DNA of 64,000 nucleotides from Melastoma dodecandrum (taxonomy: Eukaryota > Streptophyta > Magnoliopsida > Myrtales > Melastomataceae). A program made the position numbers and the translations under genes. The stretch is from NCBI GenBank assembly GCA_029817715.1, contig JARUPY010000434.1, positions 682,001-746,000 on the forward strand. The letters are read 5' to 3'. Shown here in pieces: positions 24,621 to 37,526 of the stretch (positions are counted from its first letter, which is position 1; each line of letters starts with the position of its first letter). Below the pieces are notes generated by a model. It searched no databases. It was given only the letters and a program-made list of their open reading frames with translations, and was not told the DNA's origin.

Positions 24621-26617
24621 TCAACCGTTGATCCTGTCCAAATTATTGGAATTTTTACTGGCGCTGACCCTGTAATACACATTTCTAGTCCTAAATGCTA
24701 GCACAACATCCAACCCGAAGCCTATTACACAAGCAAAAGTCATTACCACAAAGACCAGCCTGTAACAGTGGGCTCCCAAGCAGGTATTCCCTCCCCCAGC
24801 CGTCTCAGTGGCCTCCCTGTCATATAACAAACCGGCTAGCAGGCCGGAGTAGAGGAAAGAACCCAGTGGCAGATTCAGTATCAGGATGTTGTATATCAGC
24901 CCGTAGTACTTCAACCCAAAGAGCTCTGAAGCTGTTGGCACTGTGACGGCCAGCCGCACGCCGTAGCAGATGCCCACGATTACCGAACCGATATACAACG
25001 AACCAGGCAGTGCCACTGCCATTATCACATAACCGACCGCCATCAGTATCTGTGATCCGGCATTCCAAAGAGGCCGAGGGGTCCCAACCGTTGATGACGT
25101 GAAGCTGGGATGCAATGCAAATACCACTCAAAACATGAATATGAGGCCCATACTCACTTGATGAAGTATTCAGAGATAGTTCCGGATGTGATCCTGCCGA
25201 AGAATCCCCAGATGCTCAACAGAGAGACAAACATGGAGACATCCGAGTAGCCCATCGCCGATCCCATCTGTCCCATATTGTTCATCACTGCCAAACCTGT
25301 GCCCACACCGCACAGGAATGAAATGAACAACACCCAGAAATCAACTGTCCTCATCGCTTCCATCACGGTGTGATCCTCCCCCACGAGGGGCCTCCTCCTC
25401 TCGCCCTCCATGTTCCCTGCAGCCTCTACAATGTGGAGTCGGTCATCTACTGCTGCCGGATCCTTCTCAGCCAGCAAGGGCTCTCGGACCGGAGAAGTGG
25501 TCTTCTCGATGTCCAAACTCAACTTAAATGTCTGAGAGGCAAGAAGCTCCTTCACGAAGGCATGTGCGGGGACGGCCAAAGGCGAAGCCAGGAGAAGAAG
25601 AAGAACCACGGCGAAGACTCTGGAGGAGAGGGGCTCGTGGGGGGAGGAGAGGTCGTAAGCAAGCAGGTACAGGGCGACGGCCGCTGCAACAACATTGAAG
25701 GCGCCAAAATAGCGATGCTCAAGATTATCCAACTGGGGGGATTCGGGAGAAGGAGGGACCTCGCGGAGGAAGAGGACGGCGAAGAGGCAGACAGCAAAGG
25801 GGAGGAGGGAGAGCATGAGAAGGAAGGAGGAGTGGGAGTGGGAGGAGGAGGAGGAGGAGAAGAGGGAGGAAGAGAGGTCGGTAAAGATGGCGGTGGAGAG
25901 GCCGACGTAGCCCTTGAGGATGCCGGAGACGGGGCCCCTGTCCTTGCGGAAGTTGCGGATGCAGGTGACAAGAACCGCAGTGTTCATCCAGGTAGTGCTG
26001 TTCCCTCCCATGCACAGGAACACGCACATCTGTACCCATTTTCATTATTAACAAACCGAGACATCAGGACTAAAGCAACGCAAAGGCCACCCTCCCAAGG
26101 CCCAGGCCCAGGACCAGGACCAATCAAACCGAATCAGGTGAAGATTAGAAAGGGTAGGAGACACGTGGCTTCCGAGGTTCCGACCCCCACGCAACAATTC
26201 CCGACACACCCTTTCTCGTCTGAACAAGAAAAGAGACCTTCCTTCTGAAGGAAGCACATCCCCCTCCCCACCCAAAGCTTTACCTGCCAGTAAGGGAGCG
26301 GGGGTATCCTCTGGCTGACGACGAGCCACTGGACGCCGTAACCGAGGAGACCCTCGAGGGGAGCCGATGAGGAGGATGACAGGGGTGGGGAGGCGATCGG
26401 AGGCGAGACCAGCCAGGAGACCGAAGGCCTTCCCAAGGTCCTTAGCTACGGAAAGGTTGTTGAGCTGGAGTTGGGTAAGGGACATTAAGAACTTGAGGGC
26501 GTCCGAGTAGTTGGCGAAGGTGTAGTTGTTGCCGGAGATAGCCTGTACCCAGACGGCCGTGACGAACCCCAGCCACCTCAAGGCCATCGAAGACGAACCC
26601 CCTCGCCAACTAGCCAT
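24621..26617 (-). CDS. NFD4-like (nodulin-like) MFS transporter, three exons, frameshifted in exon 1
   Basis: Exons are 26617-26284, 26029-25158 and 25104-24621 with good GT-AG sites. The start MASWRGGSSSMALRWLGFVT fits the family's nodulin-like domain, with the conserved SGNNYTFANYSDALK just after it. Later blocks match too: LLGYGVQWLVVSQRIP, WMNTAVLVTCIRNFRKDRGP, TVDFWVLFISFLCGVGTGLA, WNAGSQILMAVGYVIM, VTVPTASELFGLKYYG and GGGNTCLGAHCYRLVF. About 12 hydrophobic segments are spread over the exons. In exon 1 the frame changes between VILLIGS and LEGLLGYG, at a gggg run near 26358-26361. One base fewer restores a 562-aa frame and makes all three exons phase-consistent. So this is a recent one-base lesion or an assembly error. 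Substrate is unknown; relatives include mitochondrial NFD4 needed for nuclear fusion. Confidence 0.88.
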
Positions 26618-26724
26618 GTCTGTCTTTTTTTTTTGTTTGGCTTGGAAGGAATTGATTTGGGGGGGGGGGGGGGGAGGGGGAGGAGAAGGGCGTTTACCAA
26701 GAGGCCAGCCACTACACAACTTTA

Positions 26725-26731
26725 TTATATA
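26725..26731 (-). promoter_or_regulatory. Candidate TATA box for the MFS gene
   Basis: TATATAA reads on the minus strand about 110 bp upstream of the MFS start codon. A 16-base G run near 26659 lies between them in the presumed 5' UTR. The assignment rests on position only. Confidence 0.4.
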
Positions 26732-28476
26732 CGAATAAATAATAAATAAATAAAGTGATTGATGGATGGAGGGGGAGGGGAGGGTAGGGTTTGCTTCGTT
26801 TGGGGGGGTGACGGAGTTGTATTTGCGTGTCCTTTTTCACCGGGTGGGTAAGAGCCCCCCTCCCCCCCAGCCTCCTCTTCTTCTTTTAATTCCCCACCAG
26901 TCCGACCCTTTCTTGGCGTTATTAATTGTTTAATTTGGCGTCTTCTCCTCTCTTAGCGCCAAGGGACCCAACCCCCCTCCCTCCAAGGGTGACACCAACC
27001 GAATTGACAAAGGCAGATTCTTTTTTTTTTTTTTTGTAAAGAACTAAAAAAGAAAAGGTCAAAATTTACACAGGCAAAGGCGACCGACTCCTTTTCTTTT
27101 AAATTTTAAGTAATAATCGGTTGCATATTGTGGGGATATCTTGACTTTTGATTATAAAAGTATTTCCTCCCCCCCCCCCCAACTATCGCGTATGTTGGTT
27201 GGATGAATGAGATAAAGCTTTGTTTCTAATTAGGTGAAATTATTTCGTGATTTATCGTATTCATCTTTTCGAAATTTTCTAAACAAATTCTAAATATGCT
27301 CATGGAACCAAAAATCTCAACGAGTTATGCGTCTCTCCAATTCCCTATGAACAAAAAAAAAAAAAAGAGAGAGAAATAAATTGGGCATAATCGGAATTGT
27401 CCTCTAAGTTGATTACATTTGGCGTCTCTTTTCGAGTGTATTCACTTTTTCCTAATTGCGGTCGAGACACCTGTTAGAGAGGGCTTCTTGGGAAGTGGTT
27501 CATTATTTGTTTCCAGCCCTGGAAGCTTTTCCGATCTGGACTAAACATAACACGTATTATAAACATATCCCTCAAGCAAGCCCCCCTCACATTGATTTCT
27601 TCTCCTAACACAACCATAAAAAAAAAGAGAGCATTTAATTTTCATTCTTTTTACTTGAATTGGGTTGAAGGTTCGGCATTTCCGTTAATTAGTTTTAGTT
27701 ATATGATGAGAATAAATGGTGTCCGCAGGACTGTGTGCCATCTCCTGGACTTCTTTCATCGACCTACTAATATTTTTTTCAATTCACTCTTTGACTAAAC
27801 CATTTTTTTGCCTCATCAGAGTAAACGCCATCCGAATTTCATGGGTTTAAGTCTACGGGCTCCTCAAAATCAGTAGCAAGACCATAAAAAGTACGGAGAC
27901 TTGATTCTTTTTCACCATGGTTAAACAAAGTCTTCGTAAAAAGGAGAAGAAAGAGGAGGATAGAAAAGGGCACCTGCTTGTCATCATCATGAGGAAGAAC
28001 CGTCCTTTTGTGTTGCTGCAGCCAGGAAAGAAATGACAAAACAAGCCCATGCTGCTACTGCTGTTTCTTTCACGTGCATCATCAACAAAATCGTGCTAAG
28101 TTTTAATTTAAATAAGAATAATGTCACATTAAATGGTGGGTAGGATAGGGAGGTGGAGGTGGCTTCTGTCTGCCGTTGCTGTCTAAATCGTTTGATTTGT
28201 ATGGGGCCCATCCTTTTTGGAGGAGATAAAATGATAATATAATCACAGGCGCACACGCCCCCTGACCCCACCCCCACTAGAAAACACAAAAATGAGGTAA
28301 AAATAACAACAAAACAAAAGGAGTTGCAGAAGAGGCTCGCGGTTCTCATCTCAAAAGGAAATGGAAATAAATATCTTCTTTGGTCATTTCCTACTCTTTT
28401 CCTCCTTTTGCTTTGAGAGCAAATCCGTTCAACTACATAGTAAATAAAAGGCCAAAAAAACCCCTTGCGTTGATTG
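26732..28476. other. Intergenic with homopolymer and low-complexity tracts
   Basis: Poly-T (about 27.02 kb), poly-C (about 27.17 kb) and poly-A (about 27.35 kb) runs, with CT-rich stretches near 26.87 kb. No gene or structured RNA is supported. Confidence 0.4.
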
Positions 28477-28481
28477 AGTTT
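28477..28481. repeat. Target-site duplication AGTTT, left copy of the copia element
   Basis: AGTTT directly precedes the 5' LTR and is matched by AGTTT directly after the 3' LTR at 38973-38977. Ty1/copia integrases make 5-bp duplications. For this alignment the first bases of the 5' LTR must have lost one G relative to the 3' LTR (TTTGATATAA against TGTTGATATAA). Confidence 0.8.
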
Positions 28482-29907
28482 TTTGATATAATCTGGTTTT
28501 GATGATGATAAATGTTATGTATTGCTAATGTGTTATTTAAGTGTACAGAAGAACATGTCTTCTTCGGGTGTAGAAGCTGGTTTCTATTATCCGTGCAATA
28601 CATAAAAGAGTTATGTGGAGTACTTCAACAGGGGAAATGATCTAGCCATCAGAAATGGAGTTCTGAGGACAAGATCTACTATCGAATCCACTATCTATGT
28701 TACAGAGATGAGCATCTGTGTCACAGTTGCTATAACTCTCCTTGTTGGAGTACTTGCTATGGTTTACAGAATGGTATTTCTGTGTGTGATGATTTCCTTC
28801 TTAGAGATTGTCCTATATGCGAGCACGTGAGATATTTATCTCACACATGATCACGTCTAGGTTCATTCTTGGACCTTGAGTTATGTGGAAATATTTATTT
28901 CCTTAACTAACGTGATCTTATGTTTAAGGAATTTGGCAACAACCTTATCAGGTTAAGATCTCCCTATATGGTGAGAATGATTCTACGAAGGGAATGTTTT
29001 CATACTATGGAAACTTATATTCCCAATGCCAAATTCGTATGAGGAAGAATGCTGGTTCTGCTATCGCAGCAAACAACTTCTGAGCTGAAGACATTATCTC
29101 TTACTGAACGATCATTATGTTTTATTATTATCTGACGTGACTAAGGGTAATGCTTTATGCTTTTGAAAGTTTTCCCACAGGATTAAATCACGGAGAATAT
29201 GACAAGTGAATCAACCAGCCGTTGGGATTGATTGGGAAACTTCGTTCTACAGACAAGCTTATAGCAGGTGTGAAGCAACGATTCCAAGTCGCCGTTCTAC
29301 TTGAAAGCTTACCAGAATCCTTGTGCCTTCATCGTTGCAGAAACTGAGAGCGTCCGTCGTGCATTCACCGCTGACAGAGAGCGTCTTCTGTAACTGCAGA
29401 GAGTTTGTGCTGTAGTTGCTAATCTTGTTTTGTGCAGGTTGTTAGTCACACAGGTTGTGTGCAAGGACAGGTGGTAGCCGTTAAGCCACGTTGGGCAGGA
29501 GGTAGCCGTTAAGCCTCGTTGGGCAGGTGGTAGCCGTCAATCCACGTTGGGCTCAGTGAGGAGCCGGAGTCAGACACGTTGCGTGCATGTTGTGTTAGAC
29601 ACGTGATTACGTGCAACTTGTTAGTCGCATTTCTGGCAGAAGTGTGCATATGTAAAATCCTACATTCCAATCATAGTGAATACACCCTACTTGGGTGAGA
29701 GCTGAGAGAGTGGACGTAGGCATTGTTTGCCGCACCACTATAAATCTTTGTGTCTTACACATAAGATAACTTATCTCACTACTGGGAATTTGTTTATTAG
29801 ATCTAGCCTCTGTGACCTAACAGAACCACGCTTCTATGAGCGAAAAAGTGTCATAACTCTTACGGCACTAATTCAACCCCCCTTCTAAGTGCAATCCTAT
29901 ACCAACA
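28482..29907 (+). repeat. 5' LTR of the Sirevirus-type element
   Basis: It matches 37527-38972 along its full length with scattered substitutions and small indels. It begins (T)TTTGATATAATC, decayed from TGTTGATATAATC, and ends CCTATACCAACA. A TATAAAT at 29739-29745 is a good candidate for the retroelement promoter. Three 28-bp tandem repeats lie at 29473-29553. Confidence 0.93.
29473..29553. repeat. Three tandem copies of a 28-bp unit inside the LTR
   Basis: The unit starts ggtagccgttaagccacgtt and is repeated with starts at 29473, 29501 and 29529. The 3' LTR has the same three copies (starts about 38538, 38566 and 38594), so the array predates insertion. It lies about 190 bp upstream of the TATAAAT. 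Confidence 0.9.
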
Positions 29908-29909
29908 AT

Positions 29910-29921
29910 TGGTATCAGAGC
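29910..29921 (+). other. Primer binding site, initiator tRNA-Met type
   Basis: TGGTATCAGAGC starts two bases after the end of the 5' LTR. It is complementary to the 3' end of plant initiator tRNA-Met, the usual primer of copia elements. Confidence 0.95.
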
Positions 29922-29967
29922 AGGCTCAACGATAAAAACTTAACCACTTGTTGAGAGATCCGATAGG

Positions 29968-32900
29968 ATGCAAATGGGATATATGCACGCGGTTGGACTC
30001 AACAGTAACAATCCACCATTATTTGATGGACAAAACTTCTCCAGCTGGCGCAGAAGGATGGAGTTTTGGATTGCATCCCGTGAACCGAGGTATTTAGGGA
30101 TCATCCGAAATGGTCCTTTGCTTCACAGAGGACAAGATCTGAAAGTTGAGCATGGCAGCATGACTTCACTTTCTCACCAGGAAGTTGAAATCGTTAAGCT
30201 GAATGCTATGGCTGTCAACTTTCTTCACTATGCTCTATCCTATGGAGTACAACCGGATCTCTGCCTGTACTACAGCAAAAGAGATCTGGGATCAACTTGT
30301 TCTAACCCATGAAGGGACATATCAAGTTAAGGAAACTCGGATAAATCTGCTGGTTCAGCAATATGAGGCCTTCAAAATGAAGCCTGATGAGTCTATCTCT
30401 GAAATGTATGATAAACTAAATACAATCATCAACAACTTAGCCCTTCTTGGGAAAAATTATACTAATGCTGAAATGGTGAGAAAGGTCCTCAGGTCTTTGC
30501 CCATGAATTGGGAAGCTAAAAAGACCGCAATTGAGGAAGCTAAAGATCTGATAACTCTTAAGCTGGATCAGGTTATGGGTTCTCTTCTCTCCTATGAGGA
30601 AGAGAAACGGTCATCTATGCCTCAGACGACCAAATCTATTGCCTTTAAGGCATCAGCTTCTACTGATGATGAATCAGATGATATAGAAGCAGAAACAGAT
30701 GAGGAGCTCTCCTTGTTAGTAAAGGGTTTGAACAAACTTCTTTACAAGAAACGCTTCAAACGAAGTGTTAAACCCAAGTCTTCTAACTTAGAGGACAAAA
30801 AGGGACCAGTATGTTACGAATGTAAGAAACTGGGATACATGAAGAATGAATGTCCTCTGTTGGCTGAGAGGTCTAAGCCCTCTCGAAACAAAAGAAGAGC
30901 CTTATTGGCTTGGAGCGACGAGGAGGACAACGTATCTGAGTCTGAGGAAGAGCAGAAGGCAAACCTTTGCTACATGGCTCGTTCTAAATCAAAATCTGAT
31001 TCAGATGAAGAGGTAATCTCTACATCTATGTCTAATTTATCTTCTAATGATCTTAAAGGTTTTCTGACAGAAATCCTTGAGAGAGTAGAAGAGCTATCCT
31101 TGAAATATCGCTCGGTAAAAAGGCAGAACAAGGTTCTGCAGTCACAACTCACTTCTCTGCAAAGAGAAAAGATTGCCTTGGAAAAGGAAGCTGAGATCTT
31201 CTGCACAGAAGCATCTCCTCTGATTAGAGAACCTCTTCCTGAGGTATGGGACGAGCTACTCGTTCGTGACAAAGTGGTTTTTCCACTAGATGAGTCTAAC
31301 AAAGGTTTACTATCTGAAAGTCAGTCTCACAAATGTCACAGAAACAGATCTGAATGTTCAGATGATGTATGCCGTGTGACACAGAAAGCATGTTCTGTGA
31401 TAAGTCCCAAAGTTGCGCAAAAGCAGAAGTCTGTGGTGCCACAGAAATCTGAGTCTGTGAAATGTTACACTTCTGAGCAGAAGCGTAACAAATCTAGGAT
31501 TAAAAACCTTGTCGGATTGATAGAAAAGGTTAAATCCTGTCACTATTGTGGCATGCTTGGACATATGATCGGGCAATGCCAGATCAAGAAGTCTATAAGC
31601 ATAACCAATGCGATTCTCTCTCGGAACAAGTCATAATCTTATGGAACCGGCTTAAGGTGGGTTCCTGTTGTAACTTAACTTGTTCTTAATCGCAGGTACA
31701 CTTGAAATCTAAAGCCAGGAAGGACGAGTGGTACCTGGACAGTGGGTGCTCACGCCACATGACAAGGGATCCTTCTAAGTTTTCAAGTTTGAGGTTACAA
31801 AACGGTGGTTCTATAACATTTGACGATGATAGCAAAGGCTACATCAAAGGCATTAGAACTATTGGTAGTTCACAAACAATGCAGATAGACGATGTTCTGC
31901 TTGTTGCTGGATTAAAACATAGTCTATTAAGTGTGAGCCAACTCTGTGATAAGGGTTATCAAATAACCTTTAACGCAGAAGGATGTTCTGGATCCACAGA
32001 CGGCACCGTCTATTTCGTTGCTGAACGAAGAAAGAACATCTACATCGTTTCTCAAGACAACCTTTTGTCTTCTGAGAAATGCCTTGTTTCCTGTAAGGAT
32101 GAAACAAATCTCTGGTATATTGGGACACATCAATTTTCAATTATTGTCTAAGATTGCCAAAAAGGAGTTGGTACGAGGTTTACCGAAGCTCTCTTTTGAA
32201 GAGAACAGCTTCTGTGAAGCTTGTTCTTTGGGAAAACAAACCAAAGCTTCTTTTAAGAGCAAATGTTATATTTCCACCTCAAAACCACTTGAACTTCTAC
32301 ACATGGACCTGTTTGGTCCCACCAGAACATAGAGTCTAGGCCTCAGATGCTATGTTATGGTGGTTGTAGACGATTACTCAAGATATACTTGGGTAAGGTT
32401 CTTGGCTCATAAGAGTGATGCATTCAGTGCGTTTAAAAGCCTTGTCACAAAGCTGCAAAATGAGAGAGGAGCCTCTCTTAAAAGCTTAAGAACTGACCAT
32501 GGTAAAGAATTTGTAAACCATGAGTTCAAGTCCTTCTGTGACATGAATGGCATAGAACACACATTCTTTGCTCCTTATACTCCACAACAGAATGGAGTAA
32601 CTGAGAGAATGAATCGAACTCTTCTTGATATGGCCAGAACGATGATGTGTGAAAGCAAGGTTCCACATAATCTATGGGCTGAGGCGATTAACACAACATG
32701 TTACGTGTCTAACCGTGTACATGCACGAAAGACACTTGAAAAAACCCCTTATGAGTTGTACAAGGGCAAAGTCCCTCACATCTCATATTTCCATCCCTTT
32801 GGAAGTCCTTGTTACATACTAAGACTTCCTAAGGACAATGTTGGAAAATTCGATGCTAGATCAGATGAAGGAGTTTTCCTTGGCTATTCTGAATCCAGCA

Positions 32901-34808
32901 AAGCTTATCGAGTTTTCAACAAAAGAACTCTTGTTGTTGAGGAATCTATTAATGTCATCATTAATGAATCTCAATACACAGAGGAATCTGTCTTATCAGA
33001 CAGGCCAAGTTCGCAGCTGCCTGCTGCTGAAGTACAGAAAGAAAGCGCTGTCCCTCTTAAGACTGATTCTGTACAAACCCAGTCCATCATTGGACAGGAT
33101 GCAAACTCTGAGGGCACCTCAGAGAATAATGATTCTGATCAGAATCTCTTGGACAGAGTGCCCACTCTTTACAAGAAAAGACACCCCATGGAGCAAGTCA
33201 TTGGGGATGTACAGAAAGGGATACAGACGAGACGTTCTGTGAATCTCTTCTGTGAACATTCTGCGTTCCTCTCCCAAAAGGAACCAACAAACATTGATGA
33301 AGCTCTTGCAGATCCTAACTGGATTATTGCCATGCAAGAAGAGCTTAATCAATTCGAACGAAACAAGGTCTGGACGCTTGTTCAGAGACCAAAGGATCGT
33401 TCTGTTGTTGGAACCAAGTGGGTATTCCGCAATAAGCTTGATGAATCAGGCTCTGTGGTCAGGAACAAGGCCAGACACTTTGGCCAAGGGATACTCTCAG
33501 TCAGAAGGGATTGACTATGATGAGACTTACGCCCCTGTGGCGCGCCTAGAAGCTATCAGACTTCTGTTAGCTTATGCGTGTCATAATGATTTCAAACTAA
33601 TTCAAATGGACGTGAAAAGTGCCTTTCTGAATGGTGAAATGAAGGACGAAGTCTACGTAGACCAACCTCCAGGATTTGAGGATCCTAAGAAACATGATCA
33701 TGTTTATAAGCTTGATAAAGCTTTGTATGGCTTGAAACAAGCTCCCAGAGCTTGGTATGAAAGGCTGAGCCAATTTCTTATTGAAAAAGGCTATACAAAG
33801 GGAAATGTTGACACAACTCTTTTCCTAAAGGAGCACGGTACTGAGCTTCTGATTGTTCAGATCTATGTAGATGACATCATCTTTGGATCCACGAACAAAA
33901 CCTTGTGTAATGAGTTCGCAGAACTCATGAAAGGTGAATTTGAAATGAGCATGATGGGAGAATTAACATTCTTTCTGGGCTTACAGATTCGCCAAACTTC
34001 AGAAGGTACTTTCATCCATCAGGAAAAGTATACCAAACAACTTCTGAAGAAATATAAGTTGAGCAACTCAAAACACTTGTCTACTCCCATGAGCACAAAC
34101 GCTATTGTGGAGAAAGACAAAACAGGAAAGGATGCAGATCCTAGCCTCTACAGAAGTATGATAGGGTCCTTATTGTACCTTACTGCTTCCAGGCCTGACA
34201 TTCTGTTCAGCGCCTACCTTTGTGCTAGATACCAATCAGCACCAAAGGAGTCCCATTTAACACATGTTAAAAGGATATTTCGATATCTTTCTGGGCCTAC
34301 AAATCTAGGGCTTTGGTATCCCAAAAGATCATCATTTGATCTTATAGGGTACTCCAACACAGACTTTGTTGGCTGCAAAATCGATCAGAAGAGTACTTCT
34401 GGAACCTGCCAATTGCTTGGAGATATGCTCATATCTTGGCACTCAAAGAAGCAAGCTTCTGTTGCATTATCAACAGCAGAGGCATACTATGATGCAGCAG
34501 CGAGCTGCTATGCACAGCTTCTGTGGATGCGTCAACAACTTGAGGACTATGGTTTCAAGTTTGACAATATTCCAATACGGTGTGATAATACCAGTGCCAT
34601 AAATCTGACCAAGAATCCTTTTTAGCATTCAAGGTCTAAACATATAGTACTAAGACATCATTTCATTCGAGATAATGTCCAAAATGGTTCTATTGCTGTG
34701 GAATATGTGAGCACAGAAACACAGCTCTGTGATATCTTCACAAAGCCATTGAATTTTGAGAAGTTCTCTAAATTACGAATGGAATTAAGGATTTGTTATC
34801 CCTTTTAA
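29968..34808 (+). pseudogene. Copia gag-pol polyprotein remnant
   Basis: Gag starts at 29968, shifts frame near 30240, and ends at a stop at 31634. Its zinc knuckles are CYECKKLGYMKNEC (about 30.81 kb) and CHYCGMLGHMIGQC (about 31.54 kb). Protease has WYLDSGCSRHM (about 31.73 kb). Integrase shows a frame change near 32.13 kb, a TAG at about 32330, then VVDDYSRYTWVRF. RT begins before a frame change near 33475; its catalytic YVDDIIFGS at about 33.87 kb is intact. RNase H has [10 protein letters not shown] where STAEAEY is usual, so a key Glu appears lost, and a TAG at 34623 interrupts the end. The role in life is reverse transcription and integration; this copy is dead. Confidence 0.93.
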
Positions 34809-35086
34809 ATGGATCTGATTGATCCTTATTGTGTGCATGTTTGATTTGGTGAAAATTACGATTTTCAAAAATTATTTCCAATTTTAAAATTATTTTTCCT
34901 TTCAGATAGTCTTGTCTGCCAAAATCTTTTTCTTATTTATTTTCTCCCTTTCAAATCACCTCTACACACACACGTCTTCCCTCCATCTCAAAAACCCATT
35001 TTTCTCTCCCCCCACGTTTTTCCTCCGATCTTTCTTCATCCTTTCTTCCAAACCCTAACTCCTTTTCTTTGCTTCCTTCTGTCCTC

Positions 35087-36490
35087 ATGGCACCACGAAC
35101 CAAGAGAATGCGCGCTGCCAAAGCCAAGGCAAGGCACTCCGCTATACTCAGGAGACCCAGTCTTCATTACAGGGGAGTGACTCTGAGACCGCAAGTCTCT
35201 CGTCGAAGGATACGAAATTCGTGTCCCAGCACTCTCCCCCCGAGAGTTCCATAGCTCTGAATGCAGAGCAAGAAGTCAACCAGCCACCGACAAAGGAGGA
35301 CCCTCCTGCAGCAAAAATTTCTGAGCCAGAAATTGAGGAAATGGTGATTTCTCCACAAGGACAAGCTGAGAAAGAGGTTCCTGTACCTCAGCGCGGAAGC
35401 CCTCCTCTTGAGTCTCCATCCTTAGCTATCATGCCCTACATTGAGACTCTGCCCCCTCCTCCTCCTCTTCCAAAGAAAAAGTTGGCCCCAACTTCATCTA
35501 ATGCTGAGGACTAGGCTGTGAACCCTCCTGCGGTCTGCGGAACTGCAGAAGGAGAACAAAAAGCGAAGAGGTACTCCTCTGACCTTTACTCCTGAAATTG
35601 GGGAGATCGTTTATGCTGAGGAAATTCAGGCTGTGTTAGATTCTTCTGACCTGCTAGAGATCTTGAGGATAGGAAAATCGTTCCCTGCCGATTCATCAGA
35701 TTCAGCTTCTTCTCTGAGCACTCTCTTGGGCAATTAGAAACTCTTTTCCGTGAGCTCTCTCTGGTTAACTTCTGTGAGCATAGAAGCCCTGTCTCTGCCT
35801 CCTTGGTTAGAGAATTTTACAGCCACATCACCTTCCACATGGTGAACAAGCTGATCAAGTACATAAAGGTGGTGATACAAGGGAACATATATGTTTTCTC
35901 TCTACTTGATGTATGCCAGGCCTTCAGTACAAGATACCACTCTTAGCTCCAGCTTATGGAAATCTCCAAGTCATCGGCGTATCGAAGAATAATAGGGGTC
36001 GAAAGGCCAACCGAGTCCAGCGTATACCTGGAGAGCACGAAGCTGCCTCTAGAATTGCGCATCGTCCACCGTGCTGTTATGTACTACCTCTACCCCCGGA
36101 CTGGAGCACAGACAGTATCATCACGAGGACGCCACTATGATGGTGCATCTGCTGGAGGGACTTCCTGTCAATCTTGGATCGACCGTCTTTGAGCACATGG
36201 AGAGATGTGCGACTCTGCCTGATAGAGGACTGCCCTATGGTCATATCATCATGAAGCTCCTGCAGATTTACTCTTGTGATACAAATCCCAAGAGTAAAAA
36301 GGACACCATCCATGTCGATCCTTTTGACGGTACAACACTTGATCACATGGGCTTTGTTTTTACAGGGTCAGAATGGGTTCCAAAGAGGAGCAAGAATGAG
36401 CCATCCTCCAAAGGGAAAAGAGTTGCTGCACCTTCCAAGCGTAAGACTCGGGCTGACACCAGCAAGCAGAAGAAGATTGATACCAAATAG
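35087..36490 (+). pseudogene. Sirevirus env-like third ORF, broken
   Basis: An ATG at 35087 begins MAPRTKRMRAAKAKARHS, a basic start typical of the extra gene that Sireviruses carry after pol. It shifts frame several times: a Pro/Glu-rich piece ends at 35514, and then come pieces around 35.65-35.95 kb and 36.07-36.49 kb. The last includes a Lys-rich tail, KGKRVAAPSKRKTRADTSKQ. A role in entry has never been shown for this class; 'env-like' is a positional name. No signal peptide or clear membrane segment survives. Confidence 0.6.
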
Positions 36491-36837
36491 AAGCATGCTT
36501 CTGAGGCATCCACTTCTGCTAATCCGAAAGAGTCACGCAAATTGGATAAGTGCATTACTCAGCAAAAGGAGATCAAGACCCTGATTACAAAGCTGCTTGT
36601 AGATCTTGTTGATCTCGTGACATATATCAAGGGCAAGGATGATGCATCCTCCTCTTCTTCTGCAGAAGAAAGTGACTGACCAGTCCTCTTAGAATCTGGT
36701 TTCTGAAAACTGAAAAACCCTGGATCTGTTGTTTCAAAACTCACTCTTTTAAACTCCCTGCTTGTTTGTCTGGTTTGTTTGAAACTTCTTTTTATGACAT
36801 GTTTTGGTTCTATGACATTTGTTTGCTTTGATGATGT

Positions 36838-37526
36838 AAAAAGGGGGAGAAGTAGCTCCCTGGAGCATTTTTAGTTTTAGGACAGGTGTTCTGTTAGACT
36901 TAGGAACAATCCCTGCATTTTTTTTCTTTGTGTCATGTGTTTCTCTGTTTGCAGGTCTTGAAGACACTGAGGAGATCTTCTCAGTGTAATGCAGGTCTCA
37001 GCAGAATTATTTTCTGCTTTGAGAAATTCTTCGTCAGAACGATGCTTCTAGTTGAGATCAACTTGGGTTTGAGCTGAACTGCTAAACTCAGGGGGAGTCA
37101 GAGAACTTTCTCTCCTTATACTCTGGTCAGAGTATCACTTCTGTGTGACGTTCTGAGCTCTGATTAAAAAGGGTCATATTAGAACTACTCACCTGTTCAG
37201 GAGGAGCTACGACAGAATAGTACTTCTGTCTATAATGCATGTTATTGCAATCATGAGTGCTGATTTGATCAAATCATATAAATGCTCTAAACGATTTAGT
37301 TAATGAACATTAACTAATCTCGAAAGTTCGTCTCCGAACTAATCACTGGTCTGAGCAAGCAATAAATTCGATCGAAATTAATCCGCTTAGATTCAGGGGG
37401 AGTTACTACAGAAAGTAGCTTCTGTATCAACCATCTCGCAACAAGGAAATCTGTAAGACCATTAAAACTCTTTAATTATTACTCTCCAGAAGAACATTGT
37501 TTTGACATTATCAAAAAGGGGTAGAT
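36838..37526 (+). other. Multiple polypurine tracts of the Sirevirus 3' region
   Basis: Purine tracts include aaaaagggggaga (about 36838), cagggggagtcagaga (about 37089), ttcagggggagtt (about 37394) and the LTR-adjacent aaaaaggggtagat (37513-37526). The last primes plus-strand synthesis. Repeated GGGGGAG-type tracts are a lineage hallmark of Sireviruses. Confidence 0.8.

Noticed and set aside
25370..26248. 292-codon plus-strand frame opposite the MFS transporter
   Set aside because: Highly biased Gly/Glu/Arg product, shadow of transporter exon 2.
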